Positions 26,240 to 35,117 of a DNA stretch of 64,000 nt are shown here, piece after piece. This DNA is from Bacteroidaceae bacterium (GTDB taxonomy: Bacteria > Bacteroidota > Bacteroidia > Bacteroidales > Bacteroidaceae). Below the pieces are notes generated by a model. The model had not been told where the DNA came from. It was given only the letters and a program-made list of their open reading frames with translations, and searched no databases. A program made the position numbers and the translations under genes. Each line of letters starts with the position of its first letter. The stretch's first letter is position 1. The stretch lies in contig JAFZDY010000037.1 in assembly GCA_017560945.1 (NCBI GenBank), positions 53,444 to 117,443 of the forward strand, read 5' to 3'.

Positions 26240-26749
26240 ATGGACAAGACAACCTTTGAACAGACGATGGAGCGGTTACGCCCTCTGATACTCCGCATTG
26301 GCCGGGACTTCTTCGGCTCGGCGGACGATGCAGAGGATGTGGCACAAGAAACGCTGATACGTCTTTGGCAATATTGTCAAAGGTTGGACGAAAGCAGGAA
26401 CATTGAGGCGCTGGCGGTGAGGATGGCCAAGCACTGTTGTGTGGACATGCAACGCAGGAGTCGCATAGAGACGATAAGGGAGGATGACGATGGCCCTGTG
26501 ACAATTCCTTCGCTCGCACTATCGCCACACGAAGAACTGGAGCAGAAGGAGGGAGTCGCGGCACTGGACGAGGCCGTAGATACACTGAAACCACGCGAGA
26601 GACAACTCTTTGAAATGCGCCAACAGGAGGGACTATCAACCGAAGAGATAGCCGAGCAGACAGGAATCCCAAGGGCATCGGTGCAGAGTATGATATCCAT
26701 GGCAAGAAAGAAAGTGTTTAATGAACTGAAAAAGAGGATGAACAGATGA
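26240..26749 (+). CDS. ECF-type RNA polymerase sigma factor
   Basis: The product has 169 residues. Region 2 covers about residues 15-70, with FFGSADDAEDVAQETLIRLW. Region 4 covers about 110-165, with LKPRERQLFEMRQQEGLSTE and an EQTGIPRASVQSMISMARKK helix-turn-helix. The stop codon overlaps the next start (ATGA), so it is coupled to the likely anti-sigma gene. Together with 27460-28854 and the CotH gene it forms a four-gene rightward operon, distinct from the sigma operon at 18.7-19.2 kb. Confidence 0.92.
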   Translation: MDKTTFEQTMERLRPLILRIGRDFFGSADDAEDVAQETLIRLWQYCQRLDESRNIEALAVRMAKHCCVDMQRRSRIETIREDDDGPVTIPSLALSPHEELEQKEGVAALDEAVDTLKPRERQLFEMRQQEGLSTEEIAEQTGIPRASVQSMISMARKKVFNELKKRMNR

Positions 26750-27438
26750 CAATATTGGAAATCAACCAATTGATAGACAAATACCTCGAAGGCAAAACCT
26801 CGCCCGAGGAGGAACAGAGGCTGGCCTTGGAAGTCAACCGTGCCGATGCCCCACAGGAGTGGCTCATCATTCGCGAAATGTTGGGCGAACTGACGTTGGG
26901 CGAAGCTATATATAATAAGGAAGTAAGGAGTCGTACGCACCGCCGCCGTCTTTATTATAGTGGATGGGGCATTGCAGCCTCGCTGCTCCTCTGCCTGGCA
27001 ATGGGTGGCCTCTTCCCGAAGGAGGTGCAGGAAGAGCAGCCCCTGGAGGGGGTAAAGACTACAATGGTGGCCGAAACGACCGTAGAGGAACCGCAACTCC
27101 CCTCTCCCACTCCCACGATACCCGAAGTGCAGCCGGAGCCCAAGAAACCCACAATGGAACGGGTGAAGGTAAAGGTTCAACCCGTAGCGAAGATTACCAA
27201 AATGGAAGAGCCTGAGACGATTGAACCAGCAACTCCTGTCGAAGTGACACTCCAAACAGCCATTGAGACCCTTAGGGCACAAGTGGATGAAGCAGCTTTG
27301 GCGCAGGTAGAAGAGAAGTTTGAGCAATGGCAACTATACCAGAGCATCCAACAAGAGAGTATCGAGTTGGAGATTGCCACCCGCGAACTGAACAGAAAGT
27401 ACGAGGCTTATTTAGCTGAAGAGATCATAGAAATATAA
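26746..27438 (+). CDS. Probable anti-sigma factor with proline-rich and coiled-coil tail
   Basis: The product has 230 residues. The N terminus (LEINQLIDKYLEGKTSPEEE) is the usual Bacteroidales anti-sigma opening. One membrane helix follows (GWGIAASLLLCLAMGGLF, about residues 72-89). The outside part has a Pro/Glu/Val-rich linker (about 110-165) and a helical, coiled-coil-like end (TLRAQVDEAALAQVEEKFEQ, then EIATRELNRKYEAY). It overlaps the sigma gene by four bases. The role as an anti-sigma factor is inferred from position and topology. Confidence 0.75.
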   Translation: MTILEINQLIDKYLEGKTSPEEEQRLALEVNRADAPQEWLIIREMLGELTLGEAIYNKEVRSRTHRRRLYYSGWGIAASLLLCLAMGGLFPKEVQEEQPLEGVKTTMVAETTVEEPQLPSPTPTIPEVQPEPKKPTMERVKVKVQPVAKITKMEEPETIEPATPVEVTLQTAIETLRAQVDEAALAQVEEKFEQWQLYQSIQQESIELEIATRELNRKYEAYLAEEIIEI

Positions 27439-27459
27439 ATCATTAAAACAACAGAAGAT

Positions 27460-28854
27460 ATGAAAACAAAAAACATCCGTTGGATAATGTGGGTGCTTGC
27501 CATGGCAATGACAACAGGTATGTCGGCACAAAAGAATGTATTGAATGCTTTTGATAAGATAATTAAATCGAAAGGCGTAATAGTGGATAAAAGAAACAAC
27601 GCGAGAAGCAACGAACCAGGAGCATGGTCATCCGAAGTGATAGAATTCCATATTACCGATATGAAAGAGGCACGCAAACACATTGCCCGCATTGAAGAGG
27701 CTTTTATCAAGGATAGCCAAAAGGGGAATGTCACCTACTATACACGGATGAAGGCACTCACCGAGAACTCCACCGCCGCGGAAAGAGAGGCTTACAAGAA
27801 GATTCAGGTGAAATACGACCACGTGTCTGTTCCCATAACCATTGGCATCGACCCCTCTTACGATGCCATTGTCCTGCGCTGTCAGTCGGGTGCCCCGAAC
27901 ATGAGCCGCACGGTGGTGGCCATCGAGTGGAAAACAACTCCCGGACGTGGGTGTCAAGGACGCCTGTACGAAATCAGGGGAAAGAACGAGTCGCTGTGGG
28001 AAGAGTCGTCCTTCAATCCCAATCCCTTTCTTCCGCCCTATCAGGTACCGGTAATTGAAAAACGTAAGGACGACATTGTTACTCGTATGCACTTCTATCG
28101 CGATAATTTCAATGGTGAAGATGATTCTGACAATAGTGCCCTGTTGTTGAATATGACGGAGTACTTGAATACCAATTGGGAGAAAGCCTCTGATTCTGAA
28201 AGGAATATGATTATGGTTGTTTTGAATGACATGCATAATCGTTCAAGGGCAGAGATGCACAAAAACCTTATAAAGCAATGCGAAAATTCGTTGAAAACGA
28301 GTAAGAAAGAAAGTGAGGTGGTAGTTATGGGTACTAAGGTAAAACAACGAATCGCACTTTATCAAAAGGATTATCTCGCAACTACTTCCCAACTTCAACG
28401 AAGTGAGATTTTGGATAATCTGCAATCCTATATAGTATCATTGAAAAAGATGGTATTTGATGGAAGAACTATCAATGACGTGTACGATGAGTTGATTTCT
28501 TTTAAAAAGAAGGTAACTTCTCAATTACAACTGAGCACCCTAAACGATATCATCGGCATATTTCTAAAGAATTCACAGGAAATGATGAGGGAAGAGAATC
28601 CGATAGTCATGGGTGCTAACGTAAAACAACGAATCGCACTTTATCGAAAGGATTACCTCTCAACCACTTCACAACTTCATCGAAGTCAGATTTTGGATAA
28701 CTTGGAATCTTATGTAATTTCATTAAAAAAGATGAACCTTGATGGAAAGACTATCAATGACGTGTACGATGAATTGATTTTGTTGAAAAAACAGGTAAAT
28801 TCTCAATTGCACCAGAGTACTATAAATGATATCATCAGCATTTTATCGAAGTAA
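27460..28854 (+). CDS. Exported protein with two 94-residue tandem repeats
   Basis: The product has 464 residues with a signal peptide (MKTKNIRWIMWVLAMAMTTG, then MSAQKN). The N-terminal part (about 25-180) resembles exported proteins encoded next to Bacteroidales ECF sigma factors, possibly DUF5024-like (uncertain). The C-terminal part holds two tandem helical repeats at about residues 288-381 and 382-464, each with VMG-x-(K/N)VKQRIALY, KDYL-x-TTSQL and DGKTINDVYDELI. They differ by roughly a quarter of residues and share long identical DNA runs, so the duplication is fairly recent. The function is unknown; it is likely a periplasmic or surface output of the sigma system. Confidence 0.75.
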   Translation: MKTKNIRWIMWVLAMAMTTGMSAQKNVLNAFDKIIKSKGVIVDKRNNARSNEPGAWSSEVIEFHITDMKEARKHIARIEEAFIKDSQKGNVTYYTRMKALTENSTAAEREAYKKIQVKYDHVSVPITIGIDPSYDAIVLRCQSGAPNMSRTVVAIEWKTTPGRGCQGRLYEIRGKNESLWEESSFNPNPFLPPYQVPVIEKRKDDIVTRMHFYRDNFNGEDDSDNSALLLNMTEYLNTNWEKASDSERNMIMVVLNDMHNRSRAEMHKNLIKQCENSLKTSKKESEVVVMGTKVKQRIALYQKDYLATTSQLQRSEILDNLQSYIVSLKKMVFDGRTINDVYDELISFKKKVTSQLQLSTLNDIIGIFLKNSQEMMREENPIVMGANVKQRIALYRKDYLSTTSQLHRSQILDNLESYVISLKKMNLDGKTINDVYDELILLKKQVNSQLHQSTINDIISILSK

Positions 28855-28937
28855 GATAAGTGCTGATAATCAACCTGAATAAACGCAGAAACTGATTTAT
28901 AGAACCTCTCTTAATAAATAAAGAAATTTAAACGGCC

Positions 28938-30500
28938 ATGAGACGGAAATCTATATTCATTCTTTTGCTCGTTTGGGTAGCTCTATCTGGATACGGACAG
29001 GAAAAAGCTACAGTGGGGCAGATAAGCATAAAAACTGATGAGGTGCTGAATGCTGACAAAAAGGTGACGGCCTATATGGAGGCCGATGGTTACGAAGGAC
29101 CTATAGGTATCAAGTTACGCGGAAACAGCTCGCTCTCGTTCAATCAGAAGAAATATACCATCGAACTGAGGGACAATCAAGGCAACGAGGTGGTGGCCCC
29201 GTTGGCGGGAATGCCTGCCCACACCGATTGGGTGCTGCTGGCCCCCTACAACGATGTGTCAGCCGTGCGCGACCCCTTGGCCTTTCAGTTGTGGCGCGAC
29301 ATGGGACACTGGGCACCACGTACACGGATGGTGGAGTTGGCAATCAATGGCGAATATCGGGGAGTGTACATCCTGTCGGAAGCCATCAAACGGGGCGAAC
29401 AACGCGTCAATATTGCCAAACTGAAGAAAACTGACGTGGAAGGGCGCGACATCACAGGAGGATACATCCTGCGGATTGATACCTACGACGAGGATGACGC
29501 CACTTTCCCCTCCAAAGTGCCGGGCATCGGTGAAGGGATAATGACAAGCCAGATCACATGGTCGTGCATCTATCCCAAGAAGGGGAAACTACAACCCGAA
29601 CAGCTGGCCTATATCCAGGAGTTTGTCGATTCCGTGGAATTAACCATCCAGTCGGAGCACTTCACCGACCCTGAATGGGGCTATGCCCGCTACATCGACG
29701 TGCCATCGTTTGTGGATTATTTCATCCATACCGAACTGAGCCTGAATGCCGACGGATACAAACGGAGTGCCTATTTCTACAAAGAAAAACTCCATGCCGA
29801 CGGCACGGGTGGAAAACTGGTGGCAGGCCCTGTGTGGGACTATAACTTGGCCTATGGAAACTGCAATTTCTGTAATGCCGACAATCCCGAAGCGTGGTGT
29901 TTCGAGGGCGGAAACACACAACCTACCCCGGCACTATGGCAACGGTTGTTACAAGACCCTGCATTCAGAAAAGCCGTGAAAGTGCGTTACAAAGAACTTC
30001 GGAAAGGAGTACTGAGCAACGAGGCTATCAATGGCTATATTGACGGACATGTCAAACTGCTTTCGCCTTGCATAAAACGGCACTTTGAAAAGTTCCCCGA
30101 GCTGTTCGTCGATAAGAGGAGACAGAATCCCCGTCAGCAACAACCCTTTGGAACATCGGGCATGGGCGGATTCCCGAATATGGGCAGAACACCTCAGATA
30201 AACGGATTTGGCATGTTCCCTAACATGGGTGGATTTCTTGGGATGGGCAATTTGGGCCAAACCGATGCCATCAGTTGGTTTGCTGCTTACCGCGTAAGTT
30301 CATACGAAGAGGAGATTGCGGTACTGAAGCAGTGGATTTCCAACCGCCTCTCCTTCCTTGACCGCAACATTGAGCAGTTCGACAAAGGTTGGGAACCGCG
30401 CATCCAGACAACAGGAAGAAACAATGTACCCCAATTCAACGGTACACCTCAATTCAACGGCGCGTTCCCCTCCCCTTTCCCTTTCATGCCGATGTTTTGA
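28938..30500 (+). CDS. CotH-family kinase-like exported protein
   Basis: The product has 520 residues with a signal peptide (MRRKSIFILLLVWVALSGYG, then QE). The CotH core spans about residues 45-390: IKLRGNSSLSFNQKKYTIEL, HTDWVLLAPYNDVSAVRDPL, NGEYRGVYILSEAIKRGEQR, GGYILRIDTYDED and the metal-site-like AGPVWDYNLAYGNCNF. CotH of Bacillus is a spore-coat protein kinase; bacterial exported members are presumed to phosphorylate secreted proteins. The C-terminal third has an unusual Met/Gly/Phe/Asn-rich segment (about 400-435, FGTSGMGGFPNMGRTPQ) and a similar end. The ECF sigma operon context suggests envelope stress or surface modification. Confidence 0.87.
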   Translation: MRRKSIFILLLVWVALSGYGQEKATVGQISIKTDEVLNADKKVTAYMEADGYEGPIGIKLRGNSSLSFNQKKYTIELRDNQGNEVVAPLAGMPAHTDWVLLAPYNDVSAVRDPLAFQLWRDMGHWAPRTRMVELAINGEYRGVYILSEAIKRGEQRVNIAKLKKTDVEGRDITGGYILRIDTYDEDDATFPSKVPGIGEGIMTSQITWSCIYPKKGKLQPEQLAYIQEFVDSVELTIQSEHFTDPEWGYARYIDVPSFVDYFIHTELSLNADGYKRSAYFYKEKLHADGTGGKLVAGPVWDYNLAYGNCNFCNADNPEAWCFEGGNTQPTPALWQRLLQDPAFRKAVKVRYKELRKGVLSNEAINGYIDGHVKLLSPCIKRHFEKFPELFVDKRRQNPRQQQPFGTSGMGGFPNMGRTPQINGFGMFPNMGGFLGMGNLGQTDAISWFAAYRVSSYEEEIAVLKQWISNRLSFLDRNIEQFDKGWEPRIQTTGRNNVPQFNGTPQFNGAFPSPFPFMPMF

Positions 30501-30524
30501 CCTTAAAGTCATGAAAGCAACGCG

Positions 30525-30623
30525 ACTTTCCTTCCCAAAAGGAAAGATTTCGCGAAAGTTTCCTTTTGAAAAGGAAAATATTACCCAAAAGTTTCCTTTT
30601 CAGAAGGAAAGTTGTTATCTTTG
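30525..30623 (+). promoter_or_regulatory. Three similar inverted repeats upstream of a promoter
   Basis: Three dyads built from TTTCCTT and AAGGAAA lie at 30525-30547, 30559-30578 and 30590-30612, about 33 bases apart centre to centre. They are followed at once by TATCTTTG (30616-30623), a consensus -7 box. The third dyad covers the expected -33 region, so binding there could block or replace polymerase contact. Dyads of this kind fit operators of a dimeric regulator; the DUF4143 ATPase or a distant gene could supply it. Confidence 0.55.
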
Positions 30624-30644
30624 CACGCAAAACAGGAGACAATT

Positions 30645-31937
30645 ATGGAATATCGTAGTACATTTCAATCCATTATATCCCTACATCAGGAGGAATTGCC
30701 ACTGAATCTGCGGGAGCGGGAACAGAAACTTCCCATCAATGGGGAACGTATCGTGACGGTGACTGGCATTCGTCGTTGTGGAAAATCGTCGTTGCTTGGA
30801 CTTGCCATCAATCAATTGATTGAGAGTGGAGTCCCTCGCGAAAGGATTCTTTACATCGGGTTTGATGACGAACGTTTCTTATCTATGGGGGCAGAACAGC
30901 TCGACGAGATACTTCAAGCCTATCGCGAGATGTATCCGGGGCAATCATTGAAGGATGTATATATGTTCTTCGATGAAATTCAACTCATTGACGGATGGGA
31001 GTTATTCGTGCTTAGGGTTTACAAGAACTACTGTAAGAACATTTATGTGACAGGTAGCACTGCCAAAATGCTATCAGGCGAAATGGCTTCGGCACTCCGA
31101 GGATGGCCCGATGAGTACAGAGAATATCCTCTCAATTTCAACGAATATCTTTCCTTTAAAGGAATAAAGGCTAACAAATATACCGAGGACGGGGCTGCGG
31201 TGCTTGCCAGTGCTTTCCGTTCCTACTGTAAGGAAGGAGGATTTCCTCAAGTTGTTTTGACGCAAGGGGAAACGGAAAAGACCAAAATCCTTCAGTCGTA
31301 TTTCAACACCATGTTGTTCCACGACCTGATAGAGCATTACCGCATCAGTGCATCTCCCTCTGTGGTGCGTTACGTACTGAAGCGGGTGATGAACAACTTG
31401 ACCAAGCCAACCAGTGTGAATGCCATCTACAACGAACTGAAGTCGCAAGGGATGAAGGTGTCGAAGGATTCTCTGTACCAATGGCTTGACTATGCCTGCA
31501 ACATCTTCCTTTTCTACCGAGTGCCCAAATATACCAAGTCGTTGGTGAAAGAGAATACAGCCCTTCCCAAATACTACATGGCCGATATAGGGCTACGCAT
31601 GGCCGTACTGCTTCCGCAAAGTGAGGATGAGGGGAAGGCATTGGAGAACGTCGTCTATATGATGCTGCAACGCACATTGGGAGAAGACGAACGCATTTTC
31701 TATTTCCACGACTCGGAAGAGTGTGACTTTGTGGTTCAGCGAGGCGACCAGGTGGCAGAACTTCTGCAAGTGTGTTGGGCATTGGATGCATCAAACACAG
31801 AGCGCGAGGTAAGAGGCCTGCTTGCTGCTTCAGCTTTTACAGGGTGCACTGATTGTAAAATCATTACACACAATCAGCTGACTTCCATCCAACGCGGCGA
31901 TGTGACGATAGAAGTCTTGCCGGTTTGGAAGATGTGA
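30645..31937 (+). CDS. AAA-type ATPase with DUF4143 domain
   Basis: The product has 430 residues from the ATG at 30645; an in-frame start at 30612 would lie upstream of the -7 box at 30616-30623. The N-terminal ATPase has Walker A GIRRCGKSS at about residues 37-45 and Walker B DVYMFFDEIQ, then a VTGSTAKML sensor. The middle part has a winged-helix-like segment (KPTSVNAIYNELKSQGMKVS). The C-terminal DUF4143 part (about 290-430) contains YYMADIGLRMAVL, a nuclease-like ECDFVVQRGDQVAELLQVCW core and closes VLPVWKM. Such proteins are common and often single genes in Bacteroidales; the role is unknown. Confidence 0.88.
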   Translation: MEYRSTFQSIISLHQEELPLNLREREQKLPINGERIVTVTGIRRCGKSSLLGLAINQLIESGVPRERILYIGFDDERFLSMGAEQLDEILQAYREMYPGQSLKDVYMFFDEIQLIDGWELFVLRVYKNYCKNIYVTGSTAKMLSGEMASALRGWPDEYREYPLNFNEYLSFKGIKANKYTEDGAAVLASAFRSYCKEGGFPQVVLTQGETEKTKILQSYFNTMLFHDLIEHYRISASPSVVRYVLKRVMNNLTKPTSVNAIYNELKSQGMKVSKDSLYQWLDYACNIFLFYRVPKYTKSLVKENTALPKYYMADIGLRMAVLLPQSEDEGKALENVVYMMLQRTLGEDERIFYFHDSEECDFVVQRGDQVAELLQVCWALDASNTEREVRGLLAASAFTGCTDCKIITHNQLTSIQRGDVTIEVLPVWKM

Positions 31938-31956
31938 TTGAAAACTTAAAGATATA

Positions 31957-32063
31957 TGGATAAACTTAGTACCTCAATTGTCATGCGATGTTACATAGGG
32001 AAAAAGATGGAAAGGTTCTGACCATAGACGAATTAAAATTCATATTGAATAGTAACGAATTGT
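31957..32063 (+). pseudogene. Possible remnant of a short gene
   Basis: An ATG at 31957-31959 reads MDKLSTSIVMRCYIGKKMERF, then stops. In another frame the same stretch reads LHREKDGKVLTIDELKFILN and SNEL before TAG at 32061-32063. The switch of frame in a gene-like text suggests a frameshifted relic between the ATPase gene and polA. No homologue is recognised, so this is weak. Confidence 0.25.
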
Positions 32064-32088
32064 AGCCATATAAAGGTCAGAAGCACGT

Positions 32089-34884
32089 TTAATGTGCTTC
32101 CAACCAATTTTTTCCCCAACCACAATCGGCTTGGAGGGGGACTTGCATGAGGAATGCACCTTCCATCTCCTCGATGACGATGCGATGCACACGATCGCGC
32201 TCCTCGGGAAGGACGCTGAAGTTGAGTTCGTCGTGCACCTGGATGAGCATCTTTGAACGGATTCCCTCGCGTTGGAAGCGTTGGTGGATGTTGGCCATGG
32301 CTACCTTGATGATGTCGGCCGCACTACCTTGTATGGGGGCATTGATGGCATTACGCTCAGCATAGCCACGCACCACGGCGTTGTGAGAGTTAATGTCGGG
32401 CAGATAGCATCGGCGACGACAAATGGTTTCGGTGTAGCCCTTTTCACGTGCCAATGTGATGCTACTATCCATGTAGGCTTTCACTTGTGGATAGGTATGG
32501 AAGTACTCCTCTATCAACTCTTTAGCCTCTTTTACAGGCACATGCATACGTTCACTCAAACCAAAGGCTGAAATGCCATAGATGATGCCGAAGTTGGCCG
32601 TCTTGGCCTTGCTACGTTGCTCGCGAGTGACTTCGTCGAGAGATACTTTGTACACCTTTGACGCGGTGGCCGTGTGAATATCTTGCCCTAAGCGGAAGGC
32701 TTCCATCATGTTTACATCGCCACTGAGGTGAGCCATAATGCGGAGTTCGATTTGTGAATAGTCGGCCGAGAAGAATTCGCATCCATCGTCGGGGATAAAG
32801 GCACGGCGTATTTCGCGTCCGTCCTCGTTACGAATAGGGATGTTCTGAAGGTTGGGATTGCTACTACTCAATCGTCCTGTAGATGTCACTGTCTGGTTGA
32901 ATGAGGTGTGAATGCGTCCTGTACGTGGATTGATAAGGGCGGGCAGGGCGTCGATGTAGGTTCCCAAGAGTTTTTTCAGTCCTCTGTAGTCAAGAATTTT
33001 TTCCACTACGGGATGCTTGTCGCGCAGGCTTTCGAGTACCTCTTCCGAGGTAGAGTATTGCCCACCTTTGGTCTTCTTGGCTTTAGCGCTGATCTTCAGT
33101 GTATCAAAGAGGATTTCACCCACTTGCTTGGGCGACGCTATGTTGAAGGATGTGCCAGCGAGGGTGTATATTTCCTGCTCGATTTCCTGAAGTCGTTGGG
33201 TATAGAGCAGAGAGGTTTCGCGCAGGGCATCGGTGTCGATGCGCACACCGTTGAACTCCATTTGTGCAAGCACAGGAACAAGGGGCATTTCCACGTCGCG
33301 GAAGAGCTCGTAGGCGCCTTGTTCGCGAAGTTGTTTTTCCAACACATTCTTCAATCGGAGGGTGACGTCGGCATCTTCGCAAGCATAGTTGTACACCTCC
33401 TCGGGTGTGAGGTCGCGCATATTCTTTTGATTTTTTCCCTTAGGTCCAATGAGTTGTTCGATGGGGATGGTGCGATATTGCAAAAGCACCTCGGCGAGGT
33501 AGTCCATACCATGGTGAAGTTCGGGCGAGAGTACATAGTGGGCCACCATGGTGTCAAAGAGTGGCCCCTGAAGCCACACTCCATACTGTGCAAGCATCAA
33601 CAGGTCGTACTTGATGTTTTGACCCACCTTAGTCGTCTTGGGGTTGGTGAGTACGTCGCGAAATTCTTCGACAATATTCGTAGCCTCGGCTCGGTCGGCA
33701 GGTACGGGGACGTACCATGCTTCGCCTTCGGATACACTGAAACTCATTCCTACCAATTCGGAGGCCATAGGTTCAGTGCCTGTTGTCTCCGTATCTAGAA
33801 CAAGAAAATCTGATGTCCGCAAAATTCTTAATAATTCCGCTCTTTTCTCCTTGTTATCAGCCAATTGATAGTTGTGAGTAGTCTCTTCAAGGCCTTTTAG
33901 ATTTGAATATTTTTGTTCGTCCGTACTCTCGTCCTCAAATAAGCCAAAGAAATCGGTTTGAAAAAGGGTAGGAGAGTCATCCTTACTTGCCGCCTTCTTG
34001 GTGGTGGAGGGCTTCTCGCTCTTCAGTACGCGCTCGGCCAAGTTTCGAAACTCCAGTTCTTCGAACAAGGTACGTAGTTTATCTTCGTCAGGTTCTTGTA
34101 GGAGCAGACTTTCCATGTCGAGTTCGATGGGTACGTCCGTCTTGATGGTAGCCAGGAAGCGTGAGAATTTTATCTCCTCCACGTGCTCTTCGACCTTTTT
34201 CTTCAGTGCCCCCTTCAGTTGCTCTGTGTTGGCCAATAGGTTTTCGATGCTTCCGAACTCGGCAATGAGTTTTTGCGCCGTCTTCTCTCCTACACCTGGA
34301 CATCCAGGGATATTGTCCGACGAATCGCCCATTAATCCTAACAAGTCAATGACCTGTTCAGGACGATCAATGCCAAACTTCTCCTTTACCTCCTCTATAC
34401 CCAACACGTCGAAGTCTTTGTCGCCATAGCGCGGACGATACATGAACACATTAGGCCCTACGAGTTGGCCATAGTCCTTGTCAGGGGTCATCATGTAGGT
34501 TTGGATACCTTTCTCGCCAGCTTTAGTGGCTAAAGTTCCTATTACATCATCAGCCTCGTAACCAGGAACTTCCAGTATAGGAATGCGATAAGCTGCTATA
34601 ATCTCCTTAATGATAGGTACGGACAGGCGAATGGCTTCGGGTGTTTCCTCGCGTTGAGCCTTGTATGCTTCGTATGCTTCGTGGCGGAAGGTAGGACCTG
34701 CAGGGTCGAAAGCCACGCCGAGATGGGTGGGTTGTTGACGCTTGAGCAGGTCGGATAATGTGTTCACAAAGCCGAAAATGGCCGAGGTATTCATCCCCTT
34801 GGAGTTGATGCGGGGATTCTTGATGAAGGCATAATAGGCACGATATATGAGTGCGTAGGCATCGAGGAGAAAGAGTTTTTCCAT
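32089..34884 (-). CDS. polA: DNA polymerase I
   Basis: The product has 931 residues with all three PolA domains. The 5' nuclease covers about residues 1-290 (LFLLDAYALIYRAYYAF, GYEADDVIGTLA, GDSSDNIPGCPGVG). The 3'-5' proofreading exonuclease is intact at about 350-530, with DTETTGTEP, NIKYDLLML and YACEDADVTLRL. The polymerase follows, with SNPNLQNIPIR, SADYSQIELR, RSKAKTANFGIIYGISAFG and VHDELNFSV. The intact DTET site means proofreading is expected. It is a single-gene unit on the minus strand, with a CAAAAGTA (-7 box TACTTTTG) at 35029-35036. Confidence 0.97.
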   Translation of the reverse strand: MEKLFLLDAYALIYRAYYAFIKNPRINSKGMNTSAIFGFVNTLSDLLKRQQPTHLGVAFDPAGPTFRHEAYEAYKAQREETPEAIRLSVPIIKEIIAAYRIPILEVPGYEADDVIGTLATKAGEKGIQTYMMTPDKDYGQLVGPNVFMYRPRYGDKDFDVLGIEEVKEKFGIDRPEQVIDLLGLMGDSSDNIPGCPGVGEKTAQKLIAEFGSIENLLANTEQLKGALKKKVEEHVEEIKFSRFLATIKTDVPIELDMESLLLQEPDEDKLRTLFEELEFRNLAERVLKSEKPSTTKKAASKDDSPTLFQTDFFGLFEDESTDEQKYSNLKGLEETTHNYQLADNKEKRAELLRILRTSDFLVLDTETTGTEPMASELVGMSFSVSEGEAWYVPVPADRAEATNIVEEFRDVLTNPKTTKVGQNIKYDLLMLAQYGVWLQGPLFDTMVAHYVLSPELHHGMDYLAEVLLQYRTIPIEQLIGPKGKNQKNMRDLTPEEVYNYACEDADVTLRLKNVLEKQLREQGAYELFRDVEMPLVPVLAQMEFNGVRIDTDALRETSLLYTQRLQEIEQEIYTLAGTSFNIASPKQVGEILFDTLKISAKAKKTKGGQYSTSEEVLESLRDKHPVVEKILDYRGLKKLLGTYIDALPALINPRTGRIHTSFNQTVTSTGRLSSSNPNLQNIPIRNEDGREIRRAFIPDDGCEFFSADYSQIELRIMAHLSGDVNMMEAFRLGQDIHTATASKVYKVSLDEVTREQRSKAKTANFGIIYGISAFGLSERMHVPVKEAKELIEEYFHTYPQVKAYMDSSITLAREKGYTETICRRRCYLPDINSHNAVVRGYAERNAINAPIQGSAADIIKVAMANIHQRFQREGIRSKMLIQVHDELNFSVLPEERDRVHRIVIEEMEGAFLMQVPLQADCGWGKNWLEAH

Positions 34885-35090
34885 ATTCTTTATAAGTTAG
34901 CGAGTTCACAAGTTGGCAGATTGACGAGGAGCGTTATGGAGGCAAAGGGGAGAGACTAAATTGCCACATATCCCCTGTTTATTGGCATGTTGTTAACTCG
35001 TCAACCACCATTATTCTAATTTTCGTGTCAAAAGTACTAAATTTTGCTGACTTTCACCCGCTATTGCTCTTTACTTTGATGTTTTATTAC

Positions 35091-35098
35091 TAATTTTG
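35091..35098 (+). promoter_or_regulatory. -7 box for the polyprenyl synthase gene
   Basis: TAATTTTG lies 19 bases before the ATG at 35118, implying a very short leader. A good TTTG at the -33 distance was not found. Confidence 0.45.
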
Positions 35099-35117
35099 CG
35101 CCAAAATTGGAAGTACA

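Noticed and set aside
30612-30644. Upstream start for the DUF4143 ATPase
   Set aside because: It precedes the -7 box at 30616-30623; the ATG at 30645 is the first usable start.
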